Positions 37,261 to 45,691 of a stretch of 64,000 bases of DNA are shown here, in pieces. The stretch is from Pseudoalteromonas shioyasakiensis. Lineage in GTDB: Bacteria; Pseudomonadota; Gammaproteobacteria; Enterobacterales; Alteromonadaceae. The DNA is taken from positions 310,001 through 374,000 of the forward strand of contig NZ_CP077771.1 of the NCBI RefSeq assembly GCF_019134595.1, written 5' to 3'. Each line of letters opens with the position of its first letter. The first letter of the stretch is position 1. Both the position numbers and the translations under genes were made by a program. A model generated the notes under the pieces. The model saw only the letters and a program-made list of their open reading frames with translations, was not told the origin of the DNA and searched no databases.

Positions 37261-39153
37261 ATGACTGACTTTCTCTTAATCGCCTATATATTCCTCATTG
37301 CAGGCATTATTGCCGTGCCTATTGCCAGCAAGTTTGGGCTTGGTTCAGTGCTTGGCTACTTACTCGCAGGTATTGTTATTGGGCCAACACTGACATTTTT
37401 AAATGTTGATGTAATTGCCATCCAGCATTTTGCTGAGTTTGGTGTGGTAATGATGCTGTTTATTGTTGGCTTAGAGCTTGAACCCAAAGCGCTTTGGTCA
37501 ATGCGAAAACAACTTCTTGGCCTTGGTGGCGGACAGGTGGTTTTATCAGCTGCCGCTTTTACTGGTATTGGTTTAGCATTTGGTCATGCTTGGCAAACAG
37601 CACTTACAATAGGCTTAATTTTATCGCTTTCTTCGACCGCGATTGTACTGCAAACGCTTTCAGAGCGCGGGCTATTAAAATCAGATGGTGGCCAAGCCTC
37701 ATTTAGCGTACTACTCACCCAAGATATAGCCGTTATTCCTATGCTTGCGTTTATTCCTTTGCTTGCTTTACCTGAATTAGCGCCCGCCATTGCAGATACA
37801 GCCAATGCAAGCGAAGACGGTCATGGTAGTTTAAGTTTGGTAGCAAACCTTGAGAGCTGGCAAGCAGCGCTAGTTACTTTGGGTATGATAGCGCTCGTCG
37901 TTTTTGGTGGTAACTACTTAACCGCACCGATTTTTAGATTTGTTGCACAAGCACGGCTTCGTGAGCTCTTCACCGCAACTGCTTTATTTTTTGTTATTGG
38001 TATCGCTTTAATGATGTCGTTAGTTGGCTTATCCCCTGCGCTTGGCACCTTTTTAGCGGGTGTTGTGCTTGCAAATTCACCATACAAACATGAGCTCGAA
38101 AGTAATATCGATCCCTTTAAAGGGCTATTACTTGGATTATTCTTTATCACCGTTGGCGCAAGTATCAATTTTCAATTACTCGCAGATAACCTAGCCACCA
38201 TCGTGATACTAACCGGCGCACTGATTGTAACTAAAGCAGTTGTGCTATTAATTTTAGGACGTATTTTTGGCCTTAGAGGCGCCGCACTTTGGTTGCTAGC
38301 ACTAGGGCTTGCACAAGCTGGTGAGTTTGGTTTTGTACTACTTGCTTACAGTGTGTCTAATAATGTTTTAGCCGCAGCCGTTGCCGACCAACTATTACTG
38401 GTTGTGACCTTATCCATGCTGCTTTCGCCAGGGTTATTTATTCTCTATCAACGTGTGATAGCACCGCGCTTTATTTGTGAGCAAGCAGGAAAAGAAACAG
38501 AAGAGTTCCCTGATGATAGCCATGTAGTCATTGCAGGCTCTGGCAGAATGGGAGGGCTGGTTGACCGTATTTTACAAGCTGGCGGCTATAAAACCACCGT
38601 GATTGACTACAACTACAAGCAACTCGAAGCCCTTGAGCGTGTTGGTATTCGTAACTTTTTTGGTGATGCCACTCGACCAGACTTACTCAGTGCTGCAGGC
38701 ATTGAAGATGCAAAACTGCTGGTTGTTGCGCTTGATGATGCCGAACAAATAACTAAATTAGTTCGTTATGCGATGCAAAATTACCCGCATTTACATGTGG
38801 TTGCCCGCGCTGTAGACCGCCATCACGTATACGATTTATGGGCTTACGGCTGTCGAGATATTATTCGCGAAACCTACGACAGCACCATGCGCATGGGCCG
38901 TTCATCATTTGAAGCACTTGGTATTGAACGAGAAAAAGCCCAAGAAATGGTCGATATTTTCAGTGAGTTTGATAAAGAAATGCTACGAGAAGCTGCCGAT
39001 GTCTACGAAATCGGCGTGCCATTCGAAGAAAACCATGCCTATATCGAACGAATCAATAAGATATTCGAAGAAAAAGAACCCGAAATAAAACAACAAATGC
39101 GCGAGATATGCGAGCGAGTTAAAAGTAACGAGGGGCGAGGCTCTAGGCTCTAG
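37261..39153 (+). CDS. KefB/KefC-type cation:proton antiporter with RCK domain
   Basis: A CPA2-family inner-membrane protein that lets K+ (or Na+) out against H+. About 12 helices fill residues 1-400, with the conserved GYLLAGIVIGP, FIVGLELEP, SLSSTAIVLQ and GEFGFVLL. A TrkA-N domain (residues 415-535, HVVIAGSGRMGG then VIDYNYKQLEAL and FFGDATRPDLL) binds a nucleotide or ligand. The glutathione control of E. coli KefB/C cannot be confirmed. The last eight or so residues (NEGRGSRL) and the stop codon are encoded by a seven-base tandem array that begins inside the gene, so this C-terminus is probably not ancestral. Confidence 0.9.
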   Translation: MTDFLLIAYIFLIAGIIAVPIASKFGLGSVLGYLLAGIVIGPTLTFLNVDVIAIQHFAEFGVVMMLFIVGLELEPKALWSMRKQLLGLGGGQVVLSAAAFTGIGLAFGHAWQTALTIGLILSLSSTAIVLQTLSERGLLKSDGGQASFSVLLTQDIAVIPMLAFIPLLALPELAPAIADTANASEDGHGSLSLVANLESWQAALVTLGMIALVVFGGNYLTAPIFRFVAQARLRELFTATALFFVIGIALMMSLVGLSPALGTFLAGVVLANSPYKHELESNIDPFKGLLLGLFFITVGASINFQLLADNLATIVILTGALIVTKAVVLLILGRIFGLRGAALWLLALGLAQAGEFGFVLLAYSVSNNVLAAAVADQLLLVVTLSMLLSPGLFILYQRVIAPRFICEQAGKETEEFPDDSHVVIAGSGRMGGLVDRILQAGGYKTTVIDYNYKQLEALERVGIRNFFGDATRPDLLSAAGIEDAKLLVVALDDAEQITKLVRYAMQNYPHLHVVARAVDRHHVYDLWAYGCRDIIRETYDSTMRMGRSSFEALGIEREKAQEMVDIFSEFDKEMLREAADVYEIGVPFEENHAYIERINKIFEEKEPEIKQQMREICERVKSNEGRGSRL

Positions 39154-39268
39154 GCTCTAGGCTCTAGGCTCTAGGCTCTAGGTTCGAGGTTCGAGGTTCG
39201 AGGTTCGAGGTTCGAGAATAAACGCGATGTAAAATCGCTGCTACAAACTCGTATCTCGTTTCTCGTAA
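39132..39268. repeat. Composite repeat element 2a: two heptamer arrays and one hairpin
   Basis: One degenerate unit GGGGCGA (39132-39138) is followed by six perfect GGCTCTA (39139-39180) and five perfect GGTTCGA (39181-39215), all in one unbroken seven-base phase. A type A hairpin in minus orientation follows, then CTCGTAT, CTCGTTT, CTCGTAA (39248-39268). Left and right flanks are roughly inverted copies of each other. The array starts within the antiporter gene. Confidence 0.92.
39223..39244 (-). repeat. GTAG hairpin, type A, minus orientation
   Basis: Minus strand: GTAGCA then stem GCGAT / ATCGC, loop TTTAC. Confidence 0.85.
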
Positions 39269-39317
39269 CTTACCGAAATATAAAAGTATTAGATAATGTA
39301 ATAAGGAGTATTACAGC

Positions 39318-39638
39318 ATGGAAACGCTTAATAAAAAGGAAAAGCTGTTAACCATTTTGTTCGGGTTGGCAGCGATTTTTAATTTAACTCTCGGTATATA
39401 TTTTCTTAAATCACAAAGTCTAGACTGGATAGAGTTTATTAGTTGCTTAGCAATTTCACTTTTGCTTTTAACATGCAGTTTGAATCCAAAGTTATTCTTT
39501 AAACCGCTAAAAAAATTATTTTCACCACACTTCTCTTTGGAACCAATAATTAATTCAACTATCTATTTCTCAATTATAGTTGCAGGTTGGATTTTGTTAT
39601 TTGGAAGCATTCTACTAGACAGATTTTGGAGGGTTTAA
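39318..39638 (+). CDS. Small membrane protein of unknown function
   Basis: A 106-residue protein with three hydrophobic segments (about residues 10-30, 36-55 and 80-100), so it should lie in the inner membrane. AAGGAG stands about nine bases before the ATG. It is an island between two parts of a composite repeat element, which suggests that repeats inserted or grew on both sides. No family recognised and no partner gene in range. Confidence 0.6.
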   Translation: METLNKKEKLLTILFGLAAIFNLTLGIYFLKSQSLDWIEFISCLAISLLLLTCSLNPKLFFKPLKKLFSPHFSLEPIINSTIYFSIIVAGWILLFGSILLDRFWRV

Positions 39639-39683
39639 ATACAGGTGGATATCCTAATACGAGATACGAGGTGCGAGAGTAAA

Positions 39684-39705
39684 CGCGATATAAAATCGCT
39701 GCTAC
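39684..39705 (-). repeat. GTAG hairpin, type A variant, minus orientation
   Basis: Minus strand: GTAGCA, stem GCGAT / ATCGC, with loop changed to TTTAT. Confidence 0.83.
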
Positions 39706-39721
39706 AAATTTGATGTCGTTC

Positions 39722-39744
39722 GTAGGAATGGCTTTAGCCATGAA
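39722..39744 (+). repeat. GTAG hairpin, type D
   Basis: GTAGGA then stem ATGGCT / AGCCAT around TT; compare type F, where both arms change together. Confidence 0.83.
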
Positions 39745-39779
39745 CTCTTAAACACCAATCAAATGTAAAACGATTAGAC

Positions 39780-39804
39780 GTAGGCGTGAAACTTGTTTCG
39801 CGCG
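39780..39804 (+). repeat. GTAG hairpin, type B
   Basis: GTAG then arms GCGTGAAAC and GTTTCGCGC. A lone inverted foot CGCCTAC follows at 39814-39820. Confidence 0.85.
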
Positions 39805-39820
39805 CATGCATAACGCCTAC

Positions 39821-39843
39821 GTAGCAGCGGCTTTATGCCGCGA
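39821..39843 (+). repeat. GTAG hairpin, type E
   Basis: GTAGCA then stem GCGGC / GCCGC with loop TTTAT; a paired change against type A. Confidence 0.83.
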
Positions 39844-39865
39844 CGTTGGTGAGGTTCGAGAGAAA

Positions 39866-39887
39866 CGCGATGTAAAATCGCTGCTAC
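39866..39887 (-). repeat. GTAG hairpin, type A, minus orientation
   Basis: Minus strand: GTAGCA, stem GCGAT / ATCGC, loop TTTAC. Confidence 0.85.
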
Positions 39888-39930
39888 AAACTCGTATATC
39901 GCATCTCGTGTCTCGCTAAATTAAGATCAT

Positions 39931-39952
39931 TCCCGGCTAAAGCCAGTCCTAC
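39931..39952 (-). repeat. GTAG hairpin, type F, minus orientation
   Basis: Minus strand: GTAGGA then stem CTGGCT / AGCCGG around TT. Confidence 0.83.
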
Positions 39953-40018
39953 GGGCTTTCTCCTCGCATCTCGTACCTCGAAACTCGCAAACTTTCCCCT
40001 TTCCCCTCGCTAACTAAT

Positions 40019-40492
40019 TCAAAGCTTTACAGCCAATCGATTTGGATAGAAAAAGTCTTTGCTATCAATGCATTTTATTTTGCTTATGTCTGTGTGCAAT
40101 GGGTTAATTAAATAATTGTATTCATCGGGGCATAAGCTTGAAGGAACTTGAAGAACGGCTGCATCCATCGATGCTAGCCAATCAGAACCTAACGCCTGCG
40201 TCTGTGTAATGTAGGGGTGGTCATCCCATGCTTTTGGAAGTTCGCTAGATACTAGCCTAATAATCTTAAGATCATCAGGGATTTGAATCGTTGTGATACT
40301 CAGGTTTGTACTTAAAATATCCGTTGTGTCATTCACTAATCGCTCAAGCATTGCTAAAGAGCGTGAGCTTGCCGTATACACAATAGGTTTACCAACAAAA
40401 TGCCATCGCCCCTGTGCATACAAACCACCCTGCCCAGATAACGCGTTTGCCAGATCATTATGTATTTTGGGTGCTATTCGATAGCAAATCAT
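40019..40492 (-). CDS. RES-domain toxin
   Basis: Toxin of a type II RES-Xre pair; characterised RES toxins break down NAD+ and stop growth. The 157-residue protein shows the family landmarks: an early Arg in ICYRIAP, GGLYAQGRWH, YTASSRSLAMLERLV with the conserved Glu, and VPSSLCPDEYNYLINP with the conserved Ser. These supply the R-E-S residues that name the domain. Its start codon overlaps the antitoxin stop (TAATG), the normal order and coupling for the family. Its stop is only a few bases from repeat element 2b. Confidence 0.9.
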   Translation of the reverse strand: MICYRIAPKIHNDLANALSGQGGLYAQGRWHFVGKPIVYTASSRSLAMLERLVNDTTDILSTNLSITTIQIPDDLKIIRLVSSELPKAWDDHPYITQTQALGSDWLASMDAAVLQVPSSLCPDEYNYLINPLHTDISKIKCIDSKDFFYPNRLAVKL

Positions 40493-40926
40493 TAAGCGGT
40501 AAACCCGTACTCAAGCCCTAGTATCACGCGCTTAATAAGCTCACGACCTCGAATAGTGTGGATCACCGACTTTGGTTCTTGATTAGCAAATTGAATATTA
40601 GGGGTGCCTAGCCATTCGTTCCAGCGTTTAACATCACCAAAATAAGCAATGCCTTGTGACGAAATACGTGCAATCTCTAACGCATTTTCGCTCAGTTTAG
40701 CACTTAAACGTTTTCGGTCTTTACTGTAGCGCTCAAGTGTACGGGTCGTTGTGCCAATGGAGGTTGCTAAAATGTTGGCATCCCAATTCAGCTCTTTAGC
40801 GAGTAATTTAATTGCACTGACAGTTACACCTTGTGTTGCAACATTAATCTCATCAATCGTATTAGAATGAATTGTTACCCTACCATCAGTAACAACACCT
40901 AAATAATCAGTTTCTACAGCATTCAT
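40492..40926 (-). CDS. Xre/MbcA/ParS-type antitoxin (DUF2384)
   Basis: Antitoxin partner and likely repressor of the RES operon. The N-terminal half holds a helix-turn-helix (LLAKELNWDANILATSIG then TTTRTLERYSK). The C-terminal half is the MbcA/ParS/Xre toxin-binding domain, with DVKRWNEWLGTPNIQF and the closing LGLEYGFTA. The ATG at 40926 has GAGGTG before it and is preferred to a GTG at 40950, which lies inside the operator. The gene overlaps the RES start. Probably binds the 12-bp inverted repeat just upstream to repress its own promoter. Confidence 0.9.
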   Translation of the reverse strand: MNAVETDYLGVVTDGRVTIHSNTIDEINVATQGVTVSAIKLLAKELNWDANILATSIGTTTRTLERYSKDRKRLSAKLSENALEIARISSQGIAYFGDVKRWNEWLGTPNIQFANQEPKSVIHTIRGRELIKRVILGLEYGFTA

Positions 40927-40944
40927 TTTACACCTCGTCGAATT

Positions 40945-40978
40945 CGACACTTGTCATTTATTATAGTGACAAGTGTCG
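40945..40978. promoter_or_regulatory. Operator of the RES-Xre operon
   Basis: A perfect 12-bp inverted repeat, CGACACTTGTCA / TGACAAGTGTCG, with a 10-bp spacer that contains the -10 box. This placement fits autorepression by the Xre antitoxin. Confidence 0.85.
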
Positions 40979-40988
40979 CATACTACAA
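40960..40988 (-). promoter_or_regulatory. Sigma-70 promoter of the RES-Xre operon
   Basis: On the minus strand, TTGTAG (40983-40988) and TATAAT (40960-40965) are 17 bases apart. The -10 lies within the operator spacer, and the first base of RNA should be near 40953. Confidence 0.82.
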
Positions 40989-40990
40989 TT

Positions 40991-41022
40991 AAACAAAAAA
41001 ATAGCGCCGTCAGGCGCTATTT
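40991..41022 (-). terminator. Intrinsic terminator of the TonB receptor at 41.0-43.6 kb
   Basis: On the minus strand, stem AAATAGCGCC / GGCGCTATTT with a four-base loop runs into further T. It lies 22 bases after the receptor stop and directly before the toxin-antitoxin promoter. Confidence 0.9.
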
Positions 41023-41044
41023 AAGTTTCATATCAACTTAGGAA

Positions 41045-43588
41045 TTAAAAACTAAAACTTAATTTTGCATAGTAGGTCATACCATCAAAACCATAAGGTA
41101 GTGCTCGAACAGGGTATTTGAATGCTTTATTCGTAATAAAATCAAGCACTTCATCTTCGCCTAGCTCGTCTGGCGTTACATCAAAGATATTATCAATACC
41201 CGCTGATAGCATGAGTTCGTCAGTTAGCTGATAGCCCACGTTAACATCCACTAATACCGCTGATTCTACCGTGCTTGTGTCTTTAAACTCACCGGTAGGT
41301 GATAGCTCATCAGGTAAACCAATGTGGTCATTACCAAAGTATTTAACGTCTGTTTCACCATAGTAGTTAAAGCGTAGCATGCTGTTGAAATCGCCACGAT
41401 CGTATTCAAACGTTAGCGTAGCACGCTCACCTGGTTGACCGTCTGTTAAGAAACTACGTTGTAAATCATCAAGGGCGATTGATTCAGGAATACCCTCAGG
41501 TGCATTTACATCATCAATTTCAGTTTCGTTAATGTTACCCGCAAAGGTTACTGAGAAATTACCGTCGTACAAATCGGTGCGGTACGAAGCAATAATATCA
41601 ACCCCTTTAGTGGTTGAATCAACTGAGTTTGAGAAGTAGTTGGCTTGCTGTGCCCCTGTTGCATTAAGCGCGGCCACGGCCTCGGCACTAAACGAAACAT
41701 CGTCCGCCGACATTAAGCTGCCAAGGGTAATTCTGTCTTTAATAGCAACATGGTAAAAATCAACGGTTAGCGATAAATCGCTCGTTACGTTATAAACAAA
41801 ACCTGCACTTAAGTTTTCTGAGCTTTCAAGGCCAAGGCTATCGACGCCAAGTGCTGACGGAAAATCAGAGCCCGCTGTTGCTGTGAATGATTGCAATAAC
41901 ACGCCACCAGCACCTAAGTTTGTGGTGTAAGCAGTGTACGCACTTTGTTGCAGCGATGGTGCTCTAAAGCCAGATGAAATCGCACCACGCACAGCAAAGT
42001 CATCGGTAATTTCATAGCGCGTTGCGAGCTTACCAATGATGTCATCACCAGCATCAGAGAAGTCTTCATAACGAAGCGCTGTACTTACTTGCCAAGCGTC
42101 CGTGATCAGCGTTTCGGCATTCACATAAAATGCATAGCTGTGACGGCTCTCTTTGTTTGACGCTTCAGGGCGTAAACCGTTATAAGCTTGGAAACCACAC
42201 TCAGCGAATACGCTGCTGTCGTTTACCGCAGGGTATGAGCTATCTGAATTAGCTAAACCACATGCATAAGAGGCTTCTTCGCCCGGCACGATTTCATAAT
42301 TTTCTTTACGGTATTCAGCACCCACAGATACATATAAAGGCTCGCTACGACCAATATCAACAATACCATTAAGGTCTGCATTCACAGTTGTTTGATCAAA
42401 TCTAAAGCCACCTGAGTAGCCGCCATTAGGGCCTGCATTGGCAGCAATATCAGCATCGCTTGCATCAGGGTTATTCGCTACATATTCAGCAGCATACGAC
42501 GCATTTAGCGTGTTTTTTGACGTGAAGTCATAGCTATTTTCACCATATACGGCAGATACGTCATAGCTCCAATCTGGATTTAACTCTCCGCGCAAACCAA
42601 GTGAAAACGAAATATCTTCGGCTTCGTTATCGATACGAGGTAAAAAGCCATCGCCATATACTTGCACCACGTTCTTCGCTGCTTGGTCAAAGTTACGGTA
42701 AAAACCATTACCTAGCGCAGTACGGTTTGAGTATCCACCAAATGAGTAAAGCTCGGTCTCACCTATAGGTAACGCCATGTTATAAAATACAGAGGTAAAT
42801 TCGCTATCAGCATTCCCCTGTCCCCAACGAACTTCGTCAGAGAGTGTGCCTGCAGGTACATCAACTGAGCCACCAGTATCACGCTCTGCGCGGTTGGTGC
42901 CATCAGCATCACGGTATTCTAAAGAAAAGTTAATGAAGCCGCCTTCATCACCTAAATCAAAGCCACGGTTTAACCCCATTGAAATAGTGTCACCATCACC
43001 TTCACCCGTGCTACCTGCTTGCACATACCCCGTTGTGACACCGGTTGAATCGTTTAACGATAAGTTGATAACACCGGCAATCGCATCTGAGCCATACTGC
43101 GCAGCAGCACCATCACGAAGTACTTCAACGCCTTTTAACGCAGTAAGCGGAATCGCGTTCATATCGGTACCTGCTGCACCGGCACCTACAGTACCATTCA
43201 AGCCAAAAATAGATTGGTTATGACGGCGTTTACCATTAATAAGCACTAATGTTTGGTCTGGCTGTAAACCACGAAGAGTCGCAGGTCTAAATAAGTCAGA
43301 GCCATCTGACACTTGCGTACGAGAAAAGTTAAAAGAAGGAGCCGTCGCTTGCAGACTTTGGCCCAGTTCAGTGAAACCACCTTTGTTTAAGTCGTCAGCA
43401 TCAATCAAATCAACCGGCGATGTTGATTCGGTAGCCGTACGATTGGCAACCCGCGAGCCTAATACAGAGATTTGTTCGATGTTTTTATCTGCTGTTACAG
43501 CAGATGCTTGCTCTGCTGCCTGCACTGAAGTCGCAGAAACAGCCACACTAACCGCAACGGCCAGCATACTTAAAGAATGTGTTGTCAT
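41045..43588 (-). CDS. TonB-dependent outer-membrane receptor
   Basis: An 847-residue outer-membrane uptake channel. A signal peptide ends near SVQAAEQ; a TonB box is likely in NIEQISVLGSRV; the plug runs to about residue 170 with LRGLQPDQTLVLINGKRRH and GVEVLRDGAAAQYGSDAIAGVINL; the barrel ends in the aromatic LSFSF. The frame opens at 43732, but the ATG at 43588 has AGGA five bases before it and starts a normal signal peptide. The type is common in marine Gammaproteobacteria. Nothing nearby gives the substrate. Confidence 0.92.
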   Translation of the reverse strand: MTTHSLSMLAVAVSVAVSATSVQAAEQASAVTADKNIEQISVLGSRVANRTATESTSPVDLIDADDLNKGGFTELGQSLQATAPSFNFSRTQVSDGSDLFRPATLRGLQPDQTLVLINGKRRHNQSIFGLNGTVGAGAAGTDMNAIPLTALKGVEVLRDGAAAQYGSDAIAGVINLSLNDSTGVTTGYVQAGSTGEGDGDTISMGLNRGFDLGDEGGFINFSLEYRDADGTNRAERDTGGSVDVPAGTLSDEVRWGQGNADSEFTSVFYNMALPIGETELYSFGGYSNRTALGNGFYRNFDQAAKNVVQVYGDGFLPRIDNEAEDISFSLGLRGELNPDWSYDVSAVYGENSYDFTSKNTLNASYAAEYVANNPDASDADIAANAGPNGGYSGGFRFDQTTVNADLNGIVDIGRSEPLYVSVGAEYRKENYEIVPGEEASYACGLANSDSSYPAVNDSSVFAECGFQAYNGLRPEASNKESRHSYAFYVNAETLITDAWQVSTALRYEDFSDAGDDIIGKLATRYEITDDFAVRGAISSGFRAPSLQQSAYTAYTTNLGAGGVLLQSFTATAGSDFPSALGVDSLGLESSENLSAGFVYNVTSDLSLTVDFYHVAIKDRITLGSLMSADDVSFSAEAVAALNATGAQQANYFSNSVDSTTKGVDIIASYRTDLYDGNFSVTFAGNINETEIDDVNAPEGIPESIALDDLQRSFLTDGQPGERATLTFEYDRGDFNSMLRFNYYGETDVKYFGNDHIGLPDELSPTGEFKDTSTVESAVLVDVNVGYQLTDELMLSAGIDNIFDVTPDELGEDEVLDFITNKAFKYPVRALPYGFDGMTYYAKLSFSF

Positions 43589-43903
43589 GTGTATCCTGTT
43601 GATATTCCGGCTTTCCTTAAAACAAAAAGACGCCCCTTTTGGAGAAATTAAGAAAAGCACTAAGCACGTGTTGTTGATTTTAGAAATCACGATTTTGAAA
43701 GCTAACTCAAGCCTGCGAGTTAACTCTTGCAAAACATCCTATCAACAAATCCACAAAATGAAAGAAAAATCAGGTACGACTTAGGTATAAATATTTCCAT
43801 TTGTAGTATTAATGGAATTTTTAAGGTTGGAATTATTCGTTTTTCAGTAGAAATAAGCAAAATAATGCAACTATCAGCTTATCTCTACTGAGAAGGGAAA
43901 TGT
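43589..43903. other. Gene-free stretch before the TonB receptor
   Basis: About 315 AT-rich bases. It must carry the receptor promoter. I saw no clear operator, RNA gene or repeat here. Confidence 0.4.
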
Positions 43904-44554
43904 TTACTGATCTTGCTCAAGCATTGCCAGCTTTTCATCTTCAAGCATTAACGCCATGGTGGCAATTTCAGATAAGCTCTCGTCTAGCGCATTAAAGAAG
44001 GTGACAAACCCTTCGCCTAGTTTTTCTGGTTCAGGATGATTTGCCAGCGCCTGATCCCACATAGCAAAGGTGGTAAGTAAATCGAGGGTTGCTTCAAAAT
44101 TATCAATAAACAACTGGCCATCTTCGCTTTCGTTTTCTTGCTGCGAATCAGCCTTGAGTAAAAATTGTAAGTCACTGTGCCAAATATCTTGGTTAACAAT
44201 ATACGCTGCAATATAACCACTACAAAAGTCTTGTAGTGCTTGGCTTGGTTCATTACTGTTAACTTCATTTGGGTATAATTCGGCTAAGATTTTCTTTTGT
44301 TCAACTTGAGCTTCGGTTACGTTATCGAGCAGCTCAATCATTGCATCGCGCGGCTCAGAATCTGTCATTAAAGTGTTGAATACCGCTTCATCATTATCGG
44401 CTATATAATTTGCTAACTCTGACTCACCAAAAAACTCTGAGCAGGCTAACAAACCAGACATATAGCCAATCACTTGATCTAAACTAACTTGATTAGTTTC
44501 GCTTTGACTAGCGAGGTAATTTTTAAATACATCCGAACTTTGTTGGTTAAGCAT
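43904..44554 (-). CDS. Acidic protein, possibly UPF0149/YecA-like
   Basis: A 216-residue soluble, very acidic and helical protein. The pattern SLDQVIGYMSGLLACSEFF early on and LQDFCSGYIAAYIVNQDIW in the middle recalls the helical UPF0149 (YecA/YgfB) fold, but the match is only in pattern. It has no C-terminal zinc motif. Its start is 80 bases from the kinase gene that ends upstream on the same strand; no function can be read from context. Confidence 0.6.
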   Translation of the reverse strand: MLNQQSSDVFKNYLASQSETNQVSLDQVIGYMSGLLACSEFFGESELANYIADNDEAVFNTLMTDSEPRDAMIELLDNVTEAQVEQKKILAELYPNEVNSNEPSQALQDFCSGYIAAYIVNQDIWHSDLQFLLKADSQQENESEDGQLFIDNFEATLDLLTTFAMWDQALANHPEPEKLGEGFVTFFNALDESLSEIATMALMLEDEKLAMLEQDQ

Positions 44555-44636
44555 ATTGAGCCTTTACATGTTGTTTTGGTCAGGGTGTATTCCTACCCTA
44601 GCGAATTCACAAATTTTTGCAACAACTGAAATATTG

Positions 44637-45596
44637 TCAGCTAGTTACAGTTTTCCTTACCTGACTTTGTACCGGAAACACACAACTGATACGTGTGCCC
44701 ATTCCTTCTGTACTTTGAATATCAATACACCCTTGGTGTTCATGCACTATGGCATACACCATGGTCATACCCATTCCAGTGCCTTCACCAACAGGTTTTG
44801 TGGTGTAAAAGGGATCATATATTTTCGCAATGGTTTCTTCTGACATACCGGCGCCATTGTCTTCTACATCGATATAAATATGCTGTTCAAGCTCATACAC
44901 TGCGACAGATATTTCAGCTTTTGCGCCTAAGCTATTACACGCTTGCTTGGCATTAATCAAAACATTAACGATTACTTGGCTTATTGCGGGTAAGTTACAC
45001 CAACTTTGTGAAATAGGGCTGTATTGGGTTTGTAAATTACAATCACGTAATTGATTTGCTAATAGTTTAACAGCACTTTTTACCGCCTCCGTCATATCGG
45101 CAAATTGCTTGTCGTGACCTTTAGGCCGCGAAAAATCCAGTAAATTAGCCACAATTTTGCTGATCCTTTGTAGCCCTTGTGAGGTGTCGCTTATTAGTTC
45201 AGGTAAATCATCTGCCACAAAGCGAAACGAATGTACTTTATTAAGCTCTGTTAACTGCTTACAAAACGCAGCCTTATCGGTATCACTACAGGCAAATTCA
45301 TCACATACTGCAAGTAGCTCGCTAAAGTAATTACAGTAATTTTTTAAACAATCAACATTACTAATGCTATAGGCAAGTGGGTTATTTATTTCATGGGCAA
45401 CCCCAGCGCAAAGAGTGCCCAAAGTGGCCATTTTTTCGGCTTGAATGAACATAGTTTGGTGATGCTCTAAGTCAGCAATTTTTTGCTCAAGCTCACTGTT
45501 TAATGCCACTAGAATACGGCTTTTGTCTGCGAGCAATTGTTCAGCTTCTTCTCTGGCCGCTTTTTCTAACAAATAGGCTTGCTTAAAGTCATCCAT
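44637..45596 (-). CDS. Cytosolic sensor histidine kinase
   Basis: A 319-residue kinase without membrane helices. A coiled coil fills residues 8-55, then the HisKA domain with H68 in AGVAHEINNPLAY, and the ATPase domain with NVLINAKQACNSL, VEDNGAGM and GTGMGMTMVYAI. There is no sensor domain beyond the coiled coil, so the input must come from a partner. It is divergent, by 95 bases, from a response regulator gene, which is its probable target. Confidence 0.9.
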   Translation of the reverse strand: MDDFKQAYLLEKAAREEAEQLLADKSRILVALNSELEQKIADLEHHQTMFIQAEKMATLGTLCAGVAHEINNPLAYSISNVDCLKNYCNYFSELLAVCDEFACSDTDKAAFCKQLTELNKVHSFRFVADDLPELISDTSQGLQRISKIVANLLDFSRPKGHDKQFADMTEAVKSAVKLLANQLRDCNLQTQYSPISQSWCNLPAISQVIVNVLINAKQACNSLGAKAEISVAVYELEQHIYIDVEDNGAGMSEETIAKIYDPFYTTKPVGEGTGMGMTMVYAIVHEHQGCIDIQSTEGMGTRISCVFPVQSQVRKTVTS

Positions 45597-45691
45597 ATTC
45601 GTCTCAAACTCTGTTTGTCTCTTTTAAAACCTAGCACAAGGCTTGATTTAAGGCTATGTTATTGATTAACGATGACTCATAGTAAAACGGT

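Larger units (their letters stand above)
39650..40014. repeat. Composite repeat element 2b: six hairpins of five types
   Basis: Heptamers ATACGAG, ATACGAG, GTGCGAG enter on the left; CTCGTAT, ATCGCAT, CTCGTGT, CTCGCTA follow the hairpin at 39866; the right end is TCGCATC, TCGTACC, TCGAAAC, TCGCAAA, CTTTCCC twice, CTCGCTA. Hairpins of types A, D, B, E, A and F lie inside, in mixed orientation. It fills the gap between convergent genes. No gene is seen. Confidence 0.88.

Noticed and set aside
39650..40014. Integron attC sites
   Set aside because: Hairpins are too short, lack the R and L box pattern, and no cassette run or integrase is present.
39132..40014. Insertion sequence or MITE with target duplications
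   Set aside because: No transposase frame and no clear flanking direct repeat; the arrays end gradually in period-7 DNA.
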